Assembly: GCF_000705555.1 (NCBI RefSeq)
Contig: NZ_JMQN01000013.1
Span: forward strand, 1 to 64,000
DNA length: 64,000 nucleotides
Reading direction: 5' to 3'
Source: Marinobacterium lacunae
Lineage (GTDB): Bacteria; Pseudomonadota; Gammaproteobacteria; Pseudomonadales; Balneatricaceae
This document shows, piece by piece, positions 36,007 through 48,043 of this stretch. The stretch's first letter is position 1. The number at the start of each line of letters is the position of its first letter. A program made the translations under genes and the position numbers. The notes under the pieces are model-generated. The model did no database searches. It saw only the letters and a list, made by a program, of their open reading frames with translations, and was not told where the DNA came from.

Positions 36007-36960
36007 TCATTCGGTCGGTGCTGTGCTCATCAGCCTCATGGGCTTGAGCACACCGTCATCCGACACTTCGCCCACACCGACAAAGGTTTCGGTGCCCGCG
36101 ATAAACAATCTGACCTGGCCGCGCTGCTCGAAAATGGCCGAACAGCCCTGACCATATTGCAGCGTTCTGGCCTGCTCCGCACTCAATTCAAGCGCAGGCA
36201 GACTGACCACCGCGGTCCAAGGCGGCAATAATACCTGATCCAGACGCGCTTGTATGCACTCCTGATCATCCCCCTCGCGAGGTTCCGCCAGCGCCTGCAA
36301 CTGTTCCAGCGTCATCATCATCGGTTCGCGATAGGGACCGGTTTCCAGCCGGCGCAACATACTGACATGTGCGCCGCAATCCAGCATGAGTCCGAGATCT
36401 TCGACAATGCTGCGAATATAGGTGCCCTTTGAGCAATACACTTCCAGATCGAGCTCGTCCTCACGCAGATCAAGCAGCTTGATCTCATGGATCCGCACCC
36501 GCCTGGGCTTGACCTCCACTTCGATGCCCTGGCGCGCCAGTTTGTAAAGAGGCTGGCCATTATGCTTGAGCGCCGAATAGATCGACGGCACCTGCTCGAT
36601 CTCGCCGCTGAAATGCGTCTGCAGCAGCGTTTCGATATGCGTACGGCTCAGGTTGTCCGGAACCGCTTTTGTTTCGACAACTTCACCGTCTGCATCGCTG
36701 CTGTCGGTGCGCACACCGAGCTTGGCGGTGGTGCGATAGCGCTTGTCTGAATCGAGCAGAAACTGGGAGTACTTGGTCGCCTCACCAAGACAGATCGGCA
36801 ACATGCCGGTCGCCAGTGGGTCCAATGCGCCGGTGTGTCCGGCCTTGGCTGCGCCATAGATTCGCTTGACCCGCTGCAACGCGCCGTTCGACGAAATTCC
36901 ACCGGGCTTATCAAGCAAAAAAACGCCGTCAATGCGGCGTCCTTTTGGTTTGCGCGCCAT
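36007..36960 (-). CDS. truB: tRNA pseudouridine(55) synthase
   Basis: Makes pseudouridine 55 in the T-loop of tRNAs. The 317-residue product has the catalytic D47 in GHTGALDPLATG and a C-terminal PUA-like extension (about 250-310). It starts two bases after the rbfA stop in the minus direction and belongs to the rimP-nusA-infB-rbfA-truB-rpsO-pnp operon. Confidence 0.97.
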   Translation of the reverse strand: MARKPKGRRIDGVFLLDKPGGISSNGALQRVKRIYGAAKAGHTGALDPLATGMLPICLGEATKYSQFLLDSDKRYRTTAKLGVRTDSSDADGEVVETKAVPDNLSRTHIETLLQTHFSGEIEQVPSIYSALKHNGQPLYKLARQGIEVEVKPRRVRIHEIKLLDLREDELDLEVYCSKGTYIRSIVEDLGLMLDCGAHVSMLRRLETGPYREPMMMTLEQLQALAEPREGDDQECIQARLDQVLLPPWTAVVSLPALELSAEQARTLQYGQGCSAIFEQRGQVRLFIAGTETFVGVGEVSDDGVLKPMRLMSTAPTE

Positions 36961-36962
36961 GT

Positions 36963-37367
36963 CTACTCCTCGCTATCCGAGTCGTCGTGCTGGCTGGCTT
37001 TCTCCTGCCGGTAGGCGCTCTCGATCAGGCTATGCAGACGCCGTCCCCGCTCCACGGTTTCATCGAAATGAAAACGCAGATGGGGCATGATCCTCAGCTT
37101 AATGCCGCGTGCCAGTTCGGTACGCAGGAAACCGGCAGCAGCATTCAGCACCTTTAGCGACGCAGCAATGGATTCCGCCTCGTCCTGATCGCCGAATGCC
37201 ATCACCGTAATGTAGATATCAGCGTAACCCAGGTCTTTGCTGACCTTGACATGACTGATGGTGACCATACCCAGGCGCGGATCTTTGATCTCGCGCTGGA
37301 TCAGGACGGCCAGATCACGCTGGATCTGGTCCGCCACTCGGTCAGTACGTTTGAACTCTCGTGCCAT
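36963..37367 (-). CDS. rbfA: 30S ribosome-binding factor A
   Basis: KH-fold factor for late 16S rRNA maturation and cold adaptation, 134 residues. It begins [20 protein letters not shown] and has the [14 protein letters not shown] segment near residue 105. A short acidic tail ends the protein. It lies between infB and truB in the standard operon order. Confidence 0.96.
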   Translation of the reverse strand: MAREFKRTDRVADQIQRDLAVLIQREIKDPRLGMVTISHVKVSKDLGYADIYITVMAFGDQDEAESIAASLKVLNAAAGFLRTELARGIKLRIMPHLRFHFDETVERGRRLHSLIESAYRQEKASQHDDSDSEE

Positions 37368-37400
37368 ATGGCTCTCGTTCTCGCCTACTGTTAAGGGTAA

Positions 37401-39923
37401 TTACAGGCTGCGCTGTACTTCGACGGTGTCATAAACCTCGATCTGGTCGCCGACCTTGACGTCATTGTAGTTCTTGACGCCGATACCGCACTCCATACCC
37501 TGGCGCACGTCGGCCACTGCATCCTTGAAACGACGCAGGGACTCAAGCTCGCCCTCGTAAATCACCACGTTATCGCGCAGTACACGGATACGCTTGTTAC
37601 GGTAAACCGTACCTTCGGTGACCATACAGCCGGCAATCGCGCCGAGCTTCGGTGAGCGGAAGACGTCACGCACTTCGGCAACACCGACGATCTCTTCGCG
37701 ATATTCCGGAGACAACAGACCCACCATCGCCTGCTTAACGTCATCAATGATGTCATAGATAACGCTGTAGTAGCGCAGCTCAAGCTCTTCACGCTCAACG
37801 ATGGTACGTGCCTGTGCATCAGCACGAACGTTAAAGCCGATCAGGATAGCCGAAGACGCGACCGCGAGGTTAGCATCGGTCTCGCCGATACCACCAACAC
37901 CGCTGGACACGATGTTGACCTTGACCTCGTCGGTAGACAGATCCTGCAATGCCTGAGTAAGCGCTTCCAGAGAGCCGCGCACATCCGCCTTGAGGACGAT
38001 GTTCAGCGACTTCACTTCGCCGGCCTGCATGTTGGAGAACAGGTTTTCCAGCTTTGCCTTCTGCTGACGAGCCAGTTTGATCTCGCGGTATTTACCCTGA
38101 CGGAACAGCGCAACTTCACGCGCCTTCTTCTCGCTGGAAACCACGGTGAACTCGTCACCGGCATCCGGCGTACCGTCCAGACCCTGAATCTCTACCGGGA
38201 TAGAGGGACCTGCAGTTTCGATCTGGGAGCCGGACTCGTCCAGCATCGCACGTACACGACCGTAATGCAGACCGGCCAGGACGATATCGCCCTTCTTCAG
38301 AGTACCGTTCTGAACCAGAATGGTGGACACCGGACCACGTCCCTTGTCGAGACGGGATTCGACGACCACGCCCTGTGCAGGCGCTTCCGGAACAGCCTTG
38401 AGCTCAAGCACTTCTGCCTGCAGCAGAACTTTATCGAGCAGATCATCGATACCCTCACCGCTCTTGGCGGATACGTGGGCAAACTGAACATCGCCACCCC
38501 AGTCTTCGGAGATAACATCCAGCTGAGACAGTTCGCTCTTGACGCGATCCGGGTCGGCTTCCGGCTTATCGATCTTGTTCACCGCAACAACCAGCGGTAC
38601 ACCCGCAGCCTTGGCATGCTGAACCGCTTCTTCGGTCTGAGGCATCACACCGTCATCGGCTGCCACAACCAGAATAACGATATCGGTCAGCTGAGCACCG
38701 CGTGCACGCATGGCGGTAAAGGCCGCGTGTCCCGGAGTATCCAGGAAGGTGATCATGCCGTTGTCGGTTTCTACGTGATATGCACCGATGTGCTGGGTAA
38801 TACCACCAGACTCACCGGCCGCTACGCGTGTGCGTCGGATGTAGTCGAGCAGTGATGTCTTACCGTGGTCAACGTGCCCCATAACGGTCACAACCGGCGC
38901 GCGAGACTGCTCTTCACCCTGATGCGACTGCACGCTTTCGAGCAGTTCATCCTCGATCGCGTTCTCCTGCATCGGCTTGGCAACATGCCCCATCTCTTCG
39001 ACGACAAGAATCGCCGTATCCTGATCAATCACCTGGTTGATGGTCGCCATTGCGCCCATCTTGAACATCACCTTGATCACTTCCGCAGCCTTGATCGACA
39101 TCTTCTTGGCTAGCTCGGCAACAGTGATGCTCTCCGGAATGCTGACCTCATGAACCACCGGAGCGGTCGGTTTCTCAAAGCCATGGGCATTCGGCTGCGC
39201 ACGACCGCGCCCTGCGCGCTTGGCAGCCTTGCCACCACCACGACGGGCGCCACGACCTTCGTCATCAAAGCCACGACCCTTGCCACGGCGTGGCTGATCG
39301 TCACTGGCAAAGGTTTTGCCTTTGCTGCGCTCTTTATCCTTGCGTCGCGGATTATCATCACGCTTGGGCGGAGCCGCTGCCGGCGCTTCGTTGACCGCTG
39401 GTGCAGCCTTGGCAGCAACAGGCTCTTCCACCGCGACAGGCGCTTCGGATACCGGAGCCTGGGCGTCCGGCGCTTCAGCTTTTTCCGTCGGCGCTTCTGC
39501 AACAGGTGTCTCAACCGGCGCTGCGACTTCGTTCGCAACTTCTACTGCCGGCTCTACTGCGGTTTCTTCCTGAACCGGGGCCTCTGCTACGTCCTCGGAC
39601 TTCGCGTCTTCGAGCTCAGTGCGTTTAACGTAGGTGCGTTTTTTGCGCACTTCGATATTAACTGTCTTGCGTTTGCCGGAAGCACCAGACACCTTCAGCT
39701 GAGAGGTTGTCTTGCGCTTGAGCGTGATCTTTTTCGGCTCACCTGCATCAGCCTCTTCTCCGTGGCTGCGCTTGAGGAATGCCAGTAACGTTTGACGCTC
39801 GTTCTCAGATACAACCGAGCCATCTTTCTTGTCATCAATGCCCGCTTCCTGCATCTGCTTCAGCAAACGCTCAACGGATACACCAACCACATCGGCAAGC
39901 TGTTTAACCGTGACTTCTGCCAT
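37401..39923 (-). CDS. infB: Translation initiation factor IF-2
   Basis: GTPase that brings initiator tRNA to the 30S subunit. The 840-residue product has IF2-N segments, a long charged, alanine/proline/glutamate-rich linker (about 90-260), and a G domain with [25 protein letters not shown] and the C-terminal beta-barrel domains follow. The linker varies widely among species and explains its length. An internal start giving an IF2-beta form is possible but not resolved here. Confidence 0.98.
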   Translation of the reverse strand: MAEVTVKQLADVVGVSVERLLKQMQEAGIDDKKDGSVVSENERQTLLAFLKRSHGEEADAGEPKKITLKRKTTSQLKVSGASGKRKTVNIEVRKKRTYVKRTELEDAKSEDVAEAPVQEETAVEPAVEVANEVAAPVETPVAEAPTEKAEAPDAQAPVSEAPVAVEEPVAAKAAPAVNEAPAAAPPKRDDNPRRKDKERSKGKTFASDDQPRRGKGRGFDDEGRGARRGGGKAAKRAGRGRAQPNAHGFEKPTAPVVHEVSIPESITVAELAKKMSIKAAEVIKVMFKMGAMATINQVIDQDTAILVVEEMGHVAKPMQENAIEDELLESVQSHQGEEQSRAPVVTVMGHVDHGKTSLLDYIRRTRVAAGESGGITQHIGAYHVETDNGMITFLDTPGHAAFTAMRARGAQLTDIVILVVAADDGVMPQTEEAVQHAKAAGVPLVVAVNKIDKPEADPDRVKSELSQLDVISEDWGGDVQFAHVSAKSGEGIDDLLDKVLLQAEVLELKAVPEAPAQGVVVESRLDKGRGPVSTILVQNGTLKKGDIVLAGLHYGRVRAMLDESGSQIETAGPSIPVEIQGLDGTPDAGDEFTVVSSEKKAREVALFRQGKYREIKLARQQKAKLENLFSNMQAGEVKSLNIVLKADVRGSLEALTQALQDLSTDEVKVNIVSSGVGGIGETDANLAVASSAILIGFNVRADAQARTIVEREELELRYYSVIYDIIDDVKQAMVGLLSPEYREEIVGVAEVRDVFRSPKLGAIAGCMVTEGTVYRNKRIRVLRDNVVIYEGELESLRRFKDAVADVRQGMECGIGVKNYNDVKVGDQIEVYDTVEVQRSL

Positions 39924-39949
39924 AAATGGTCTCTCCTCCTCCGTTGGGA

Positions 39950-41440
39950 TTACTGTTGCTCTGCAAACCAGGGTGCGCGTGCGGTCATGATCAGTTCAGC
40001 CGCTTTCGCTTCATCCAACCCTTCGATTTCGAGCAGATCTTCAACACCCTGCTCTGCCAGATCTTCCATCGTAATGATGCCGGCAGCGGCCAACTGGTAG
40101 GCCAGGTGCTTGTTCATACCATCCATACCCAGCAGATCCTCGGCGGGCTCTGCATCGCCAAGCTGCTCTTCACTGGCGATGGCCAGATTCAACAGAACAT
40201 CCTTGGCGCGGGTACGCAGGGCTTCGACGATGTCTTCATCGAAACCTTCAATCTCGAGCATTTCGTCAACCGGCACATAGGCCACCTCTTCAAGCGAGGT
40301 AAAGCCTTCCTCGACCAGCACTTCCGCCAGCTCTTCATCGACATCGAGGTGTTTCATGAACAACTCGAGAATCGAACCGATCTCTGACTGCTGCTTGGCC
40401 GCAGCATCGGCTTCGCTCATGACATTGAGCTCCCAGCCGGTAAGCTCGGACGCCAGTCGTACGTTCTGCCCGCTACGACCGATGGCCATAGCCAACGCGT
40501 CTTCGGCGACAGCCACATCCATGGAGTGCGCATCCTCGTCGATGACGATAGATGCCACTTCGGCAGGCGCCATGGCATTGATGACCAGCTGCGCGGGATT
40601 GTCATCCCACAGCACGATATCAACACGCTCGCCACCGAGTTCATTGGATACCGCCTGCACACGCGAACCACGCATACCGACACAGGCCCCAATCGGATCG
40701 ATTCGTCCGTCATTGGTCTTGACCGCAATCTTGGCTCGCGCACCAGGGTCACGCGCAGCTGCACGGATCTCGATCACCTCTTCAGCGATCTCCGGCACCT
40801 CGATACGGAACAGCTCAATCAGCATCTCCGCGGAGGTGCGGCTCAGAATCAGCTGAGGTCCGCGGCCTTCTGCACGCACTTCCTGCAACACTGCACGCAC
40901 ACGGTCACCCATGCGGAAACTTTCACGCGGGATCAGGAACTCACGCGGCAGAAGTGCTTCGGCGTTGTTACCGAGGTCTACAATAATGTTGTCTCGTGTC
41001 ACCTTCTTGACGGTGCCGGCGATCAGCTCACCCTGGCGATCACGGTAGAGCTCAACTACCTTCGCACGCTCGGCTTCACGTACTTTCTGTACGATGACCT
41101 GCTTGGCGGTCTGAGCTGCGATACGACCGAATTTGACCGACTCAACCTTCTCCTCCCAGACATCGCCGGGCTGGAGTTTCGGGTCTATCTCTTCAGCTTC
41201 CTGCAGCGTCAGCTCGGTGCCCAACGCTGGAACTTCTTCGTTACTGACCACCAGCCAGCGGCGGAAGGTTTCGTAATCGCCGGTTGCGCGATCGATTACA
41301 ACGCGGATATCCGCTTCTTCGTCGTAGCGTTTCTTGGTCGCTGTCGCCAAAGCGACTTCGATTGCTTCGAAGATAACCGCCTTGGAGACGTCCTTCTCGT
41401 TAGAAACAGCTTCTGCAACCAGTAGAATCTCTTTGTTCAT
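39950..41440 (-). CDS. nusA: Transcription elongation/termination factor NusA
   Basis: RNA polymerase-binding factor of 496 residues. It has an N-terminal polymerase-binding domain (about 1-125), S1 (about 135-200), two KH domains (about 230-345, with [16 protein letters not shown]) and two C-terminal acidic helical repeats (about 365-490). The repeats at the end are the form typical of gammaproteobacteria. It follows rimP by 32 bases. Confidence 0.98.
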   Translation of the reverse strand: MNKEILLVAEAVSNEKDVSKAVIFEAIEVALATATKKRYDEEADIRVVIDRATGDYETFRRWLVVSNEEVPALGTELTLQEAEEIDPKLQPGDVWEEKVESVKFGRIAAQTAKQVIVQKVREAERAKVVELYRDRQGELIAGTVKKVTRDNIIVDLGNNAEALLPREFLIPRESFRMGDRVRAVLQEVRAEGRGPQLILSRTSAEMLIELFRIEVPEIAEEVIEIRAAARDPGARAKIAVKTNDGRIDPIGACVGMRGSRVQAVSNELGGERVDIVLWDDNPAQLVINAMAPAEVASIVIDEDAHSMDVAVAEDALAMAIGRSGQNVRLASELTGWELNVMSEADAAAKQQSEIGSILELFMKHLDVDEELAEVLVEEGFTSLEEVAYVPVDEMLEIEGFDEDIVEALRTRAKDVLLNLAIASEEQLGDAEPAEDLLGMDGMNKHLAYQLAAAGIITMEDLAEQGVEDLLEIEGLDEAKAAELIMTARAPWFAEQQ

Positions 41441-41472
41441 ACCATTGCCTCGCCCAAAACCTCGAACCTGTG

Positions 41473-41928
41473 TTAAATCTGGGGGATTACGTTGGCGCGA
41501 TCGATATAGTCGATCGGCAACAGATACTCTTCATCGTCAACGATCAAAAGCACCTCATCGCCCTCTATCCCATTCAATAAACCTTTGAAATTGCGGCGCC
41601 CTTCGAACGGCACACGCAACTTGATCTGAACCTTGTGGCCTCGGAATGCCTCAAACTGCTTCAAGGTATACAGCGGGCGGTCCATCCCGGGTGACGACAC
41701 CTCAAGGGTGTACTGTTCGCTGATCGGATCCTCCACGTCGAGGATACCGCTCACCTGGTGACTGACACGTGCGCAGTCATCGACCGTCACCCCTTCGGGA
41801 CCATCAATGTAGATACGCAACAGGCTATTATTACCCGCCGAATGGAACTCGACGCCCCAAAGTTCAAGACCGAGGCCGACCACGGCCGGCTCAATCAATT
41901 CCTGCAGATGTTTCAGCTTCACTGACAC
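41473..41928 (-). CDS. rimP: Ribosome maturation factor RimP
   Basis: 30S subunit assembly factor, first gene of the nusA-infB operon. The start chosen is a GTG at 41928 with GGGG six bases upstream. It gives a 151-residue product beginning like Pseudomonas RimP ([12 protein letters not shown]). An ATG at 41940 would add four residues. The conserved [13 protein letters not shown] near residue 80 and the [15 protein letters not shown] end are present. Confidence 0.95.
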   Translation of the reverse strand: MSVKLKHLQELIEPAVVGLGLELWGVEFHSAGNNSLLRIYIDGPEGVTVDDCARVSHQVSGILDVEDPISEQYTLEVSSPGMDRPLYTLKQFEAFRGHKVQIKLRVPFEGRRNFKGLLNGIEGDEVLLIVDDEEYLLPIDYIDRANVIPQI

Positions 41929-41962
41929 TGACAACCCCATCTTGTCAGGTGCCTGAAACGAA

Positions 41963-41987
41963 AAATGGGTCACTTACGGACCCATTT
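41963..41987 (-). terminator. Hairpin in the rimP leader
   Basis: AAATGGGTC (41963-41971) and GACCCATTT (41979-41987) form a perfect 9-bp stem with a 7-base loop, followed on the minus strand by TTCGTTT. It is the second of two terminator-like hairpins between tRNA-fMet and rimP and may attenuate readthrough into rimP. Confidence 0.55.
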
Positions 41988-42020
41988 CTGACGAGGCACC
42001 AACGCCTTGTGTTTAGCTAC

Positions 42021-42044
42021 GAAAAAGCCCCTCAAAAGGGGCTC
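42021..42044 (-). terminator. Intrinsic terminator after tRNA-fMet
   Basis: AGCCCCT (42026-42032) and AGGGGCT (42037-42043) pair, followed on the minus strand by a T5 run. It lies about 100 bases after the tRNA and before rimP, as the partial terminators of the E. coli metY-rimP operon do. Confidence 0.85.
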
Positions 42045-42145
42045 AATCTAAACCTTTATCGGGCACAATGATCGATCGCTTTCGATCTTTACCCGGTGTT
42101 TATAAAACGTGAACCCAACGAGCTATCAGGTCACCTTTTAAAACG

Positions 42146-42222
<77 letters not shown>

Positions 42223-42270
42223 TCAGAAACAGGTGCCATAGTATACATAGAACCTGTCATTTTTACAACT

Positions 42271-42356
42271 TGGTGCCCAAGGCCGGACTCGAACCGGCAC
42301 GTCCTAGGGACACTACCCCCTCAAGATAGCGTGTCTACCAATTCCACCACTTGGGC
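42271..42356 (-). tRNA. tRNA-Leu (GAG)
   Basis: An 86-base class II tRNA with a long variable arm, encoded CCA, and the GGTTCGAGTCC T-loop region. The anticodon loop TTGAGGG gives anticodon GAG, reading CUC and CUU. It lies 14 bases after secG and 48 bases before tRNA-fMet, the conserved secG-leu-fMet arrangement. Confidence 0.97.
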
Positions 42357-42369
42357 TAACTCAACTTCC

Positions 42370-42756
42370 TTACTGCTGACCTGTTGCCGGAACGTCGCCG
42401 GTCGGCACATCACTTTCAGCAGCATTGGAGCTCTCAAGAGCCGGCAGATCGGCCTGCCCCTGAGTTTCGGCTGCAGATTCAATCACTTCTGCGGCCGGAA
42501 TACCAGCATCATTTACACTTGACGCTTTCTGCTTGGCGTACACCGCCAGCGCAAAACTTGTCACGAACAGACCTGCGGCCAGTACCGCAGTCATGCGACC
42601 CAGAAAACTGCTGGATCCGCGACTACCAAAGACGGTCTGGGAAGCACCTCCACCGAAGGATGCACCTGCCTCAGCGCCTTTACCCTGCTGCAGCAGTACC
42701 AGCGCGATAATCGCGACTGCCAGCAACACATGCACTATCAGAACCAGTGATTCCAT
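42370..42756 (-). CDS. secG: Preprotein translocase subunit SecG
   Basis: Small SecYEG component of 128 residues with two membrane helices (about 3-22 and 54-73) and the conserved GKGAEAGASFGGG loop between them. The ATG at 42756 begins MESLVLIVHVLLA as in the family; an in-frame ATG upstream lies in tpiA and is not used. A glutamate/alanine-rich tail of about 40 residues follows the second helix. It follows tpiA by four bases. Confidence 0.95.
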   Translation of the reverse strand: MESLVLIVHVLLAVAIIALVLLQQGKGAEAGASFGGGASQTVFGSRGSSSFLGRMTAVLAAGLFVTSFALAVYAKQKASSVNDAGIPAAEVIESAAETQGQADLPALESSNAAESDVPTGDVPATGQQ

Positions 42757-42760
42757 CTTC

Positions 42761-43537
42761 TCAACCGTCTCGACCGACACCTGCCGCATGGCAGATAGTC
42801 AGGAAATCTTTAGCTTTCAACGATGCGCCGCCAATCAGCCCACCATCAATATCCGGCTGCCCGAACAGCGCCGCCGCATTATCCGCATTGACACTACCGC
42901 CGTAAAGGACCCGCACTTTATTCGCGAGCTCTCGACTACGACTGGCAAGCAGACCCCTCAAATGAGCGTGCACCTCTTGCGCTTGCTCCGGAGTTGCCGT
43001 GCGTCCAGTACCTATCGCCCACACCGGCTCGTAAGCCAGAACAATGCGCGCAATCTCGGACACATCCAAGGCGTCAACTGCAGTTTCAAACTGCTCAGTC
43101 ACTACCGCCAGTGTCTTCTCCGCATCTCTCTCTTCCAGCGATTCGCCGAGACAGAGAACGGGTGTCAAACCGGCATCAAGCGCCGCTTTGACCTTGGCCG
43201 CCACCCTTGCATCATCGTCACCAAACAGTGCACGACGCTCAGAGTGCCCAACCAATACGGCTGTACAACCGCTATCCACCAACATGCCAGCGGACAGCTC
43301 ACCGGTATACGCACCGTCTTTATATTCGCAAAGGTTTTGAGCACCGACCGAAACATTACTGCCTCGAACCAGGGACTCGACCTGCCCGACATAGATGGAC
43401 GGCGGAAACACCATCACATCTACGCGTTCCGTCAGCGCCTGCTCAGCCAAGCCAGCCAGAACAGTTGTGACAAGCTCATCGTTTTTAGCGATTCGCCCGT
43501 TCATCTTCCAGTTTCCAGCTACCAGCGCCTTGCGCAT
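42761..43537 (-). CDS. tpiA: Triosephosphate isomerase
   Basis: Glycolytic enzyme interconverting dihydroxyacetone phosphate and glyceraldehyde-3-phosphate. The start at 43537 (MRKALVAGNWKMNG) has GGGGG closely upstream and gives 258 residues. Catalytic residues are K11 (NWKMN), H at about 100 (VGHSERR) and E at about 172 (AYEPVWAIGTG). It lies between glmM and secG, a standard arrangement. Confidence 0.97.
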   Translation of the reverse strand: MRKALVAGNWKMNGRIAKNDELVTTVLAGLAEQALTERVDVMVFPPSIYVGQVESLVRGSNVSVGAQNLCEYKDGAYTGELSAGMLVDSGCTAVLVGHSERRALFGDDDARVAAKVKAALDAGLTPVLCLGESLEERDAEKTLAVVTEQFETAVDALDVSEIARIVLAYEPVWAIGTGRTATPEQAQEVHAHLRGLLASRSRELANKVRVLYGGSVNADNAAALFGQPDIDGGLIGGASLKAKDFLTICHAAGVGRDG

Positions 43538-43582
43538 CGGGACCCCCTTACGAAAGAGGCGCAAATCTTAACTGAGGCCTTT

Positions 43583-44932
43583 TCAACTTACAAGCGCTGA
43601 AAGAATTTTTTCCACCTTTTCAGCCAGTTCGCGGCACAAGCTGTCGACGAGCGCACCATCTTCGCCCTCAACCATCACACGAACGACTGGTTCTGTGCCG
43701 GAGGGTCTCAGCAACACCCTTCCCGCATCACCGAGGCGTGCCTCCGTTTCGGCCACAGCCTTTTCCAGCTCTGCGTTGCCTGCCAGCGAAACGCGATGAG
43801 CCAGACGCACATTGATCATCACCTGAGGCAGCTTGCTCATCCCCTGCTTAAGTTCATAGAGTGACTTGCCGCTATCCGCCATCGCCTTGAGTACCTGCAC
43901 CGCAGAGACGGTACCATCGCCGGTCGAGATCAGGTGCCGGCATACGACATGGCCCGAATTTTCGCCGCCGAGCAGCCAGTTGTTTTGCGCCAACTGCTCC
44001 ATCACATAGCGATCACCTACTGCAGCGCGCACGAAGGGAATACCCATCCGCTTGAAAGCCTGCTCGAGGCCAAAATTGGACATCAACGTGCCGACAACCC
44101 CGCCCTCCAACACGCCTTGCTCGCGCATCGCATTGGCGATGATGAAAAGCACTTCATCACCGTCGACCACCGCACCGGTATGGTCGACAAGAATCAGGCG
44201 ATCACCATCCCCATCCAGTGCGATTCCCAGGTCTGCCTCTTCGGCCACCACTATCTTCTGCAGTTTTTGCGGAGAGGTGGCGCCGCAACGCTCATTGATA
44301 TTGAGTCCATCAGGGGATGATGCGATCTCGATCACCTCCGCCCCCAGTTCGGCAAACACCTTGGGTGATACGTGATAGGTTGCGCCGTTGGCACAGTCGA
44401 TCACGATTTTCAGGCCGCGAAGGTTCAGATTTCCGCCGCCTGTGGATTTGCAAAATTCGATATAGCGCCCTGCCGCATCGTCTATACGACGCGCCTTGCC
44501 CAAACGCTCTGATGATGCAGTCGACATCTGCAGATCCATCTGCGCTTCGATTGCCTGCTCCACCTCATCCGGTAGTTTGGTGCCCTGCGCGGAAAAGAAC
44601 TTGATGCCGTTATCATCAAACGGGTTGTGCGATGCACTGATAACAATTCCCGCATTGGCTCTGAACGTGCGGGTAAGATAGGCAACAGCCGGTGTCGGCA
44701 TGGGGCCCGTCAGCAGCACATCGACGCCCGCAGCCGACAGCCCGGCCTCAAGTGCCGATTCGAACATATACCCGGAGATGCGGGTATCCTTGCCGATCAC
44801 GATACGGCTCTGGCCGCTGCGCGCGAATACGCAACCTGCAGCCCAGCCAAGCTTGATCATAAAATCAGGGGTGATCGGAAACTGTCCGACATGCCCACGA
44901 ATGCCGTCGGTACCAAAATAGCGTCTGCTCAT
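43583..44932 (-). CDS. glmM: Phosphoglucosamine mutase
   Basis: Converts glucosamine-6-phosphate to glucosamine-1-phosphate for peptidoglycan and lipopolysaccharide precursors. The 449-residue product has the phosphoserine loop [12 protein letters not shown] with S101, the metal loop DGDGDR and a C-terminal [14 protein letters not shown] phosphate-binding site. It overlaps the folP stop by four bases, so the two are coupled. Confidence 0.97.
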   Translation of the reverse strand: MSRRYFGTDGIRGHVGQFPITPDFMIKLGWAAGCVFARSGQSRIVIGKDTRISGYMFESALEAGLSAAGVDVLLTGPMPTPAVAYLTRTFRANAGIVISASHNPFDDNGIKFFSAQGTKLPDEVEQAIEAQMDLQMSTASSERLGKARRIDDAAGRYIEFCKSTGGGNLNLRGLKIVIDCANGATYHVSPKVFAELGAEVIEIASSPDGLNINERCGATSPQKLQKIVVAEEADLGIALDGDGDRLILVDHTGAVVDGDEVLFIIANAMREQGVLEGGVVGTLMSNFGLEQAFKRMGIPFVRAAVGDRYVMEQLAQNNWLLGGENSGHVVCRHLISTGDGTVSAVQVLKAMADSGKSLYELKQGMSKLPQVMINVRLAHRVSLAGNAELEKAVAETEARLGDAGRVLLRPSGTEPVVRVMVEGEDGALVDSLCRELAEKVEKILSALVS

Positions 44933-45795
44933 GCCTGCTCCTGCTGATGGCCGTACAACACAGCTTCGGTCATGCGCACCACATCGACTGTGGCTGCCAC
45001 ATCATGGACGCGGATAATACGCCCGCCACGCTCAACCGCCAAGGCGACGGTCGCCAGGCTTCCAGCCAGACGACTATCTACCTCCCGCCCCAGTGCCTGA
45101 CCGATCATCGACTTGCGGGAGGTCCCGACAAGCAACGGCAATCCAAGCGCGTTCAGTTCATCCATACGGCGCAGCAACGTCAGGTTATGCTCAAGCGTTT
45201 TTCCAAAGCCAAATCCGGGATCGAGCACCAGACGCTCACGCGGGATACCTGCAGCCTCACAGCGCACAATCTGCTGACTGAGAAAATCACTGACTTCCGA
45301 GACAATATCCTCGTAACTCGGGGCCAACTGCATGGTCGCAGGGCTTGAGCCCTGCATATGCATCAAGCACAACGGCAGCCCTGTCTCAGCAGCCGCTTCG
45401 AGCGCGCCCTCCTTTGCCAGCGAGCGCACATCATTGATCAATCCGACCCCTGCCGCAGAGGCCTCACGCATCACCTCAGGAGCGCTGGTATCAACCGATA
45501 TCACCACATCGAGTTCAGCACTGATTCGCTCGACTACCGGTATGACACGATCAAGCTCCTCCTGCACACTCACCGGTTCAGCACCCGGTCGGGTCGACTC
45601 CCCACCGACATCAATCAATGTAGCGCCATCCGCCACCATTCCAGCTGCATGGACAAGCGCCTGCTCTATCGACAGCTTCGAGGCACGATAAAGATTCCCG
45701 CCATCCGAGAACGAGTCAGGTGTCACGTTGAGTATTCCCATAACCTGCACCCGATCAAGGCCCAACGTACGGGAAGCACACTTCAAATGAGGCAT
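44929..45795 (-). CDS. folP: Dihydropteroate synthase
   Basis: Sulfonamide target; joins the FolK product to p-aminobenzoate. The 288-residue product shows [15 protein letters not shown] near residue 20, the pterin-binding [11 protein letters not shown] and [13 protein letters not shown]. The ATG at 45795 has AGGAG seven bases upstream, which decides it against the in-frame ATG at 45813. A hairpin lies between ftsH and this gene. Confidence 0.96.
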   Translation of the reverse strand: MPHLKCASRTLGLDRVQVMGILNVTPDSFSDGGNLYRASKLSIEQALVHAAGMVADGATLIDVGGESTRPGAEPVSVQEELDRVIPVVERISAELDVVISVDTSAPEVMREASAAGVGLINDVRSLAKEGALEAAAETGLPLCLMHMQGSSPATMQLAPSYEDIVSEVSDFLSQQIVRCEAAGIPRERLVLDPGFGFGKTLEHNLTLLRRMDELNALGLPLLVGTSRKSMIGQALGREVDSRLAGSLATVALAVERGGRIIRVHDVAATVDVVRMTEAVLYGHQQEQA

Positions 45796-45833
45796 CGCTA
45801 CATCTCCTGCCAAAAGGCCGCGATTAGAGCTTA

Positions 45834-45863
45834 AAACAAAGAAGCCAGCACTAGGCCGGCTTC
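45834..45863 (-). terminator. Terminator between ftsH and folP
   Basis: GAAGCCAGC (45841-45849) and GCCGGCTTC (45855-45863) form a 9-bp stem with one G-T pair, followed on the minus strand by TTTGTTTT. It would end or limit the ftsH transcript before folP. Confidence 0.8.
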
Positions 45864-45917
45864 GTACAATACTGAAATCAGGCCAAACCCGCTGACACGG
45901 GCTCGGCCAATGGCCTA

Positions 45918-47924
45918 TCAGCTGGATTTCGGTTCATCCGAGTCGACATCGGGGACATCACTATCGCCCGAACCCGACTCTTTTCCTGCGTCATCGTCAC
46001 GCTCTGCGGGACGTTCACTCTCCTCAGGTTCACGCTTGGCCTGACGCGCTTCTTCGATATCGCGCTCGGCGCGGTCGGCACGCTCCTGCGCCTCGACCCA
46101 GCCCTCGGGCGGTGAAACCTCCTGGCGAGCCATCAGCTGGTCCAGCTGATCGGAACCGATTGTTTCATACTTCATCAACGCTTCAGCCATCGCATCGAGA
46201 ATATCGCGATTATCGACCAGCAACTGATGAGCCTTTTCATAACAGGCATCGATGATGCGACGCACTTCCGCGTCTATACGCTGCTGGGTCTGCTCTGACA
46301 TTGCCCGTGCAGCCTGCCCCATACCACGACCAAACGGATCATCATCTTCATCGCCGTAGAGCAGCGGGCCAAGCTCGTCGCTCAGACCCCATTTGGTGAC
46401 CATGTTGCGGGCCAGCATCGTCGCTTTCTGGATGTCATTGGACGCACCGGTCGTCACGCCATCCTTGCCCAGCGTCAGCTCCTCGGCAAGACGACCACCA
46501 TAAAGGGAGCAGATCTGGGAAATGATCGACTGACGGTTATGGCTGTACCGATCCTCTTCAGGCAAGAACATGGTCACACCCAGTGCGCGGCCACGCGGAA
46601 TGATCGACACCTTGTAGACCGGATCATGTTCAGGCATCAGGCGGCCGATGATTGCATGGCCGGCCTCATGATAAGCAGTGTTCAAACGCTCTTTATAGGA
46701 CATGACCATCGACTTACGCTCAGCGCCCATCATGATCTTGTCCTTGGCTTTTTCGAACTGATCCATGCTCACGGTGCGACGGCTCTCACGCGCCGCGAAC
46801 AACGCAGCTTCGTTCACCAGGTTAGCCAGGTCGGCACCGGAGAATCCGGGGGTGCCACGCGCGATCAGCTCGGGCTTAACATCGTCGCCCAGCGGCACCT
46901 TACGCATATGCACCTTGAGAATCTGTTCACGGCCGCGAATATCGGGCAGACCCACATGGACCTGACGGTCAAAACGGCCAGGACGGAGCAGGGCCTGGTC
47001 CAGTACATCAGGACGGTTAGTGGCCGCGATCACGATGATGCCTTCGGTTCCTTCGAAACCGTCCATCTCGACCAGCAGCTGGTTAAGAGTCTGCTCTCGC
47101 TCGTCGTTACCGCCACCCATACCAGCGCCACGATGACGACCGACGGCATCAATCTCATCGATAAAGATAATACAGGGCGCGTGCTTCTTGGCCTGTTCGA
47201 ACATATCGCGCACACGTGACGCACCAACACCTACGAACATTTCGACGAAGTCGGAACCGGAAATACTGAAGAAAGGCACCTTCGCTTCACCGGCAATCGC
47301 TTTTGCCAGCAAGGTTTTACCAGTACCCGGCGAGCCTGCCATCAATACGCCACGCGGAATATGACCGCCAAGACGCTGGAATTTGCCCGGATCACGCAGA
47401 TAATCGACCAGCTCGGCAACCTCTTCCTTGGCCTCTTCAACACCGGCCACGTCATCAAAGGTAGTCTTGACCTGATCTTCACTCATCATGCGCGCCTTGG
47501 ACTTGCCGAACGACATCGGGCCGCCTTTTCCGCCACCGCCGCCCTGCATCTGGCGCATGAAAAACATGAATACTGCAATGATCACCAGAATCGGGAAGGA
47601 GGCAACCAGAAGCTGGGTCCAGATACTCTGGCGCTCAGGCTGTTTGCCTTCGATCACGACGTTATGGTCAATCAAATCATCGATCAGCTTCGGATCTTCA
47701 GCAGCCGGACGCACGGTTTCAAACCGATCGCCGTTGGTGCGCTGCCCGACTATGGTAAAGCCATCAATCGTGACCTTAGCCACACGGTCCGCTTGCACCT
47801 CCGCAACGAAATCGGAGTAGTTAATGCGGCGGGAATCAGTCTCTGTGCTGAAGTTGTTGAACACAGTCAACAGCACGGCTGCGATCACCAACCAAAGCAC
47901 CAGATTTTTTGCCATATCGTTCAA
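45918..47924 (-). CDS. ftsH: ATP-dependent zinc metalloprotease FtsH
   Basis: Inner-membrane AAA+ protease. A TTG start at 47924 is chosen: it reads (M)[12 protein letters not shown] as in Pseudomonas and has GAGGGT eight bases upstream; an ATG at 47915 is three codons in. The 668-residue product has two membrane helices (about 5-25 and 105-125), Walker [11 protein letters not shown] (usual form GPPGTGKT), SRH region ATNRPDVLD and the zinc motif HEAGH. The C-terminal tail is acidic and low-complexity. Confidence 0.96.
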   Translation of the reverse strand: MNDMAKNLVLWLVIAAVLLTVFNNFSTETDSRRINYSDFVAEVQADRVAKVTIDGFTIVGQRTNGDRFETVRPAAEDPKLIDDLIDHNVVIEGKQPERQSIWTQLLVASFPILVIIAVFMFFMRQMQGGGGGKGGPMSFGKSKARMMSEDQVKTTFDDVAGVEEAKEEVAELVDYLRDPGKFQRLGGHIPRGVLMAGSPGTGKTLLAKAIAGEAKVPFFSISGSDFVEMFVGVGASRVRDMFEQAKKHAPCIIFIDEIDAVGRHRGAGMGGGNDEREQTLNQLLVEMDGFEGTEGIIVIAATNRPDVLDQALLRPGRFDRQVHVGLPDIRGREQILKVHMRKVPLGDDVKPELIARGTPGFSGADLANLVNEAALFAARESRRTVSMDQFEKAKDKIMMGAERKSMVMSYKERLNTAYHEAGHAIIGRLMPEHDPVYKVSIIPRGRALGVTMFLPEEDRYSHNRQSIISQICSLYGGRLAEELTLGKDGVTTGASNDIQKATMLARNMVTKWGLSDELGPLLYGDEDDDPFGRGMGQAARAMSEQTQQRIDAEVRRIIDACYEKAHQLLVDNRDILDAMAEALMKYETIGSDQLDQLMARQEVSPPEGWVEAQERADRAERDIEEARQAKREPEESERPAERDDDAGKESGSGDSDVPDVDSDEPKSS

Positions 47925-48043
47925 TGAGCTACCCTCGGTTCTCTCTAAATCCTCACTGCCGTTGCGGCCTGCAACCAAACCACGGCATTTTGAGCTCGTA
48001 TATACGACCAAGCTGAGCATGCGCGCCCTGCGGGGTCAATAGG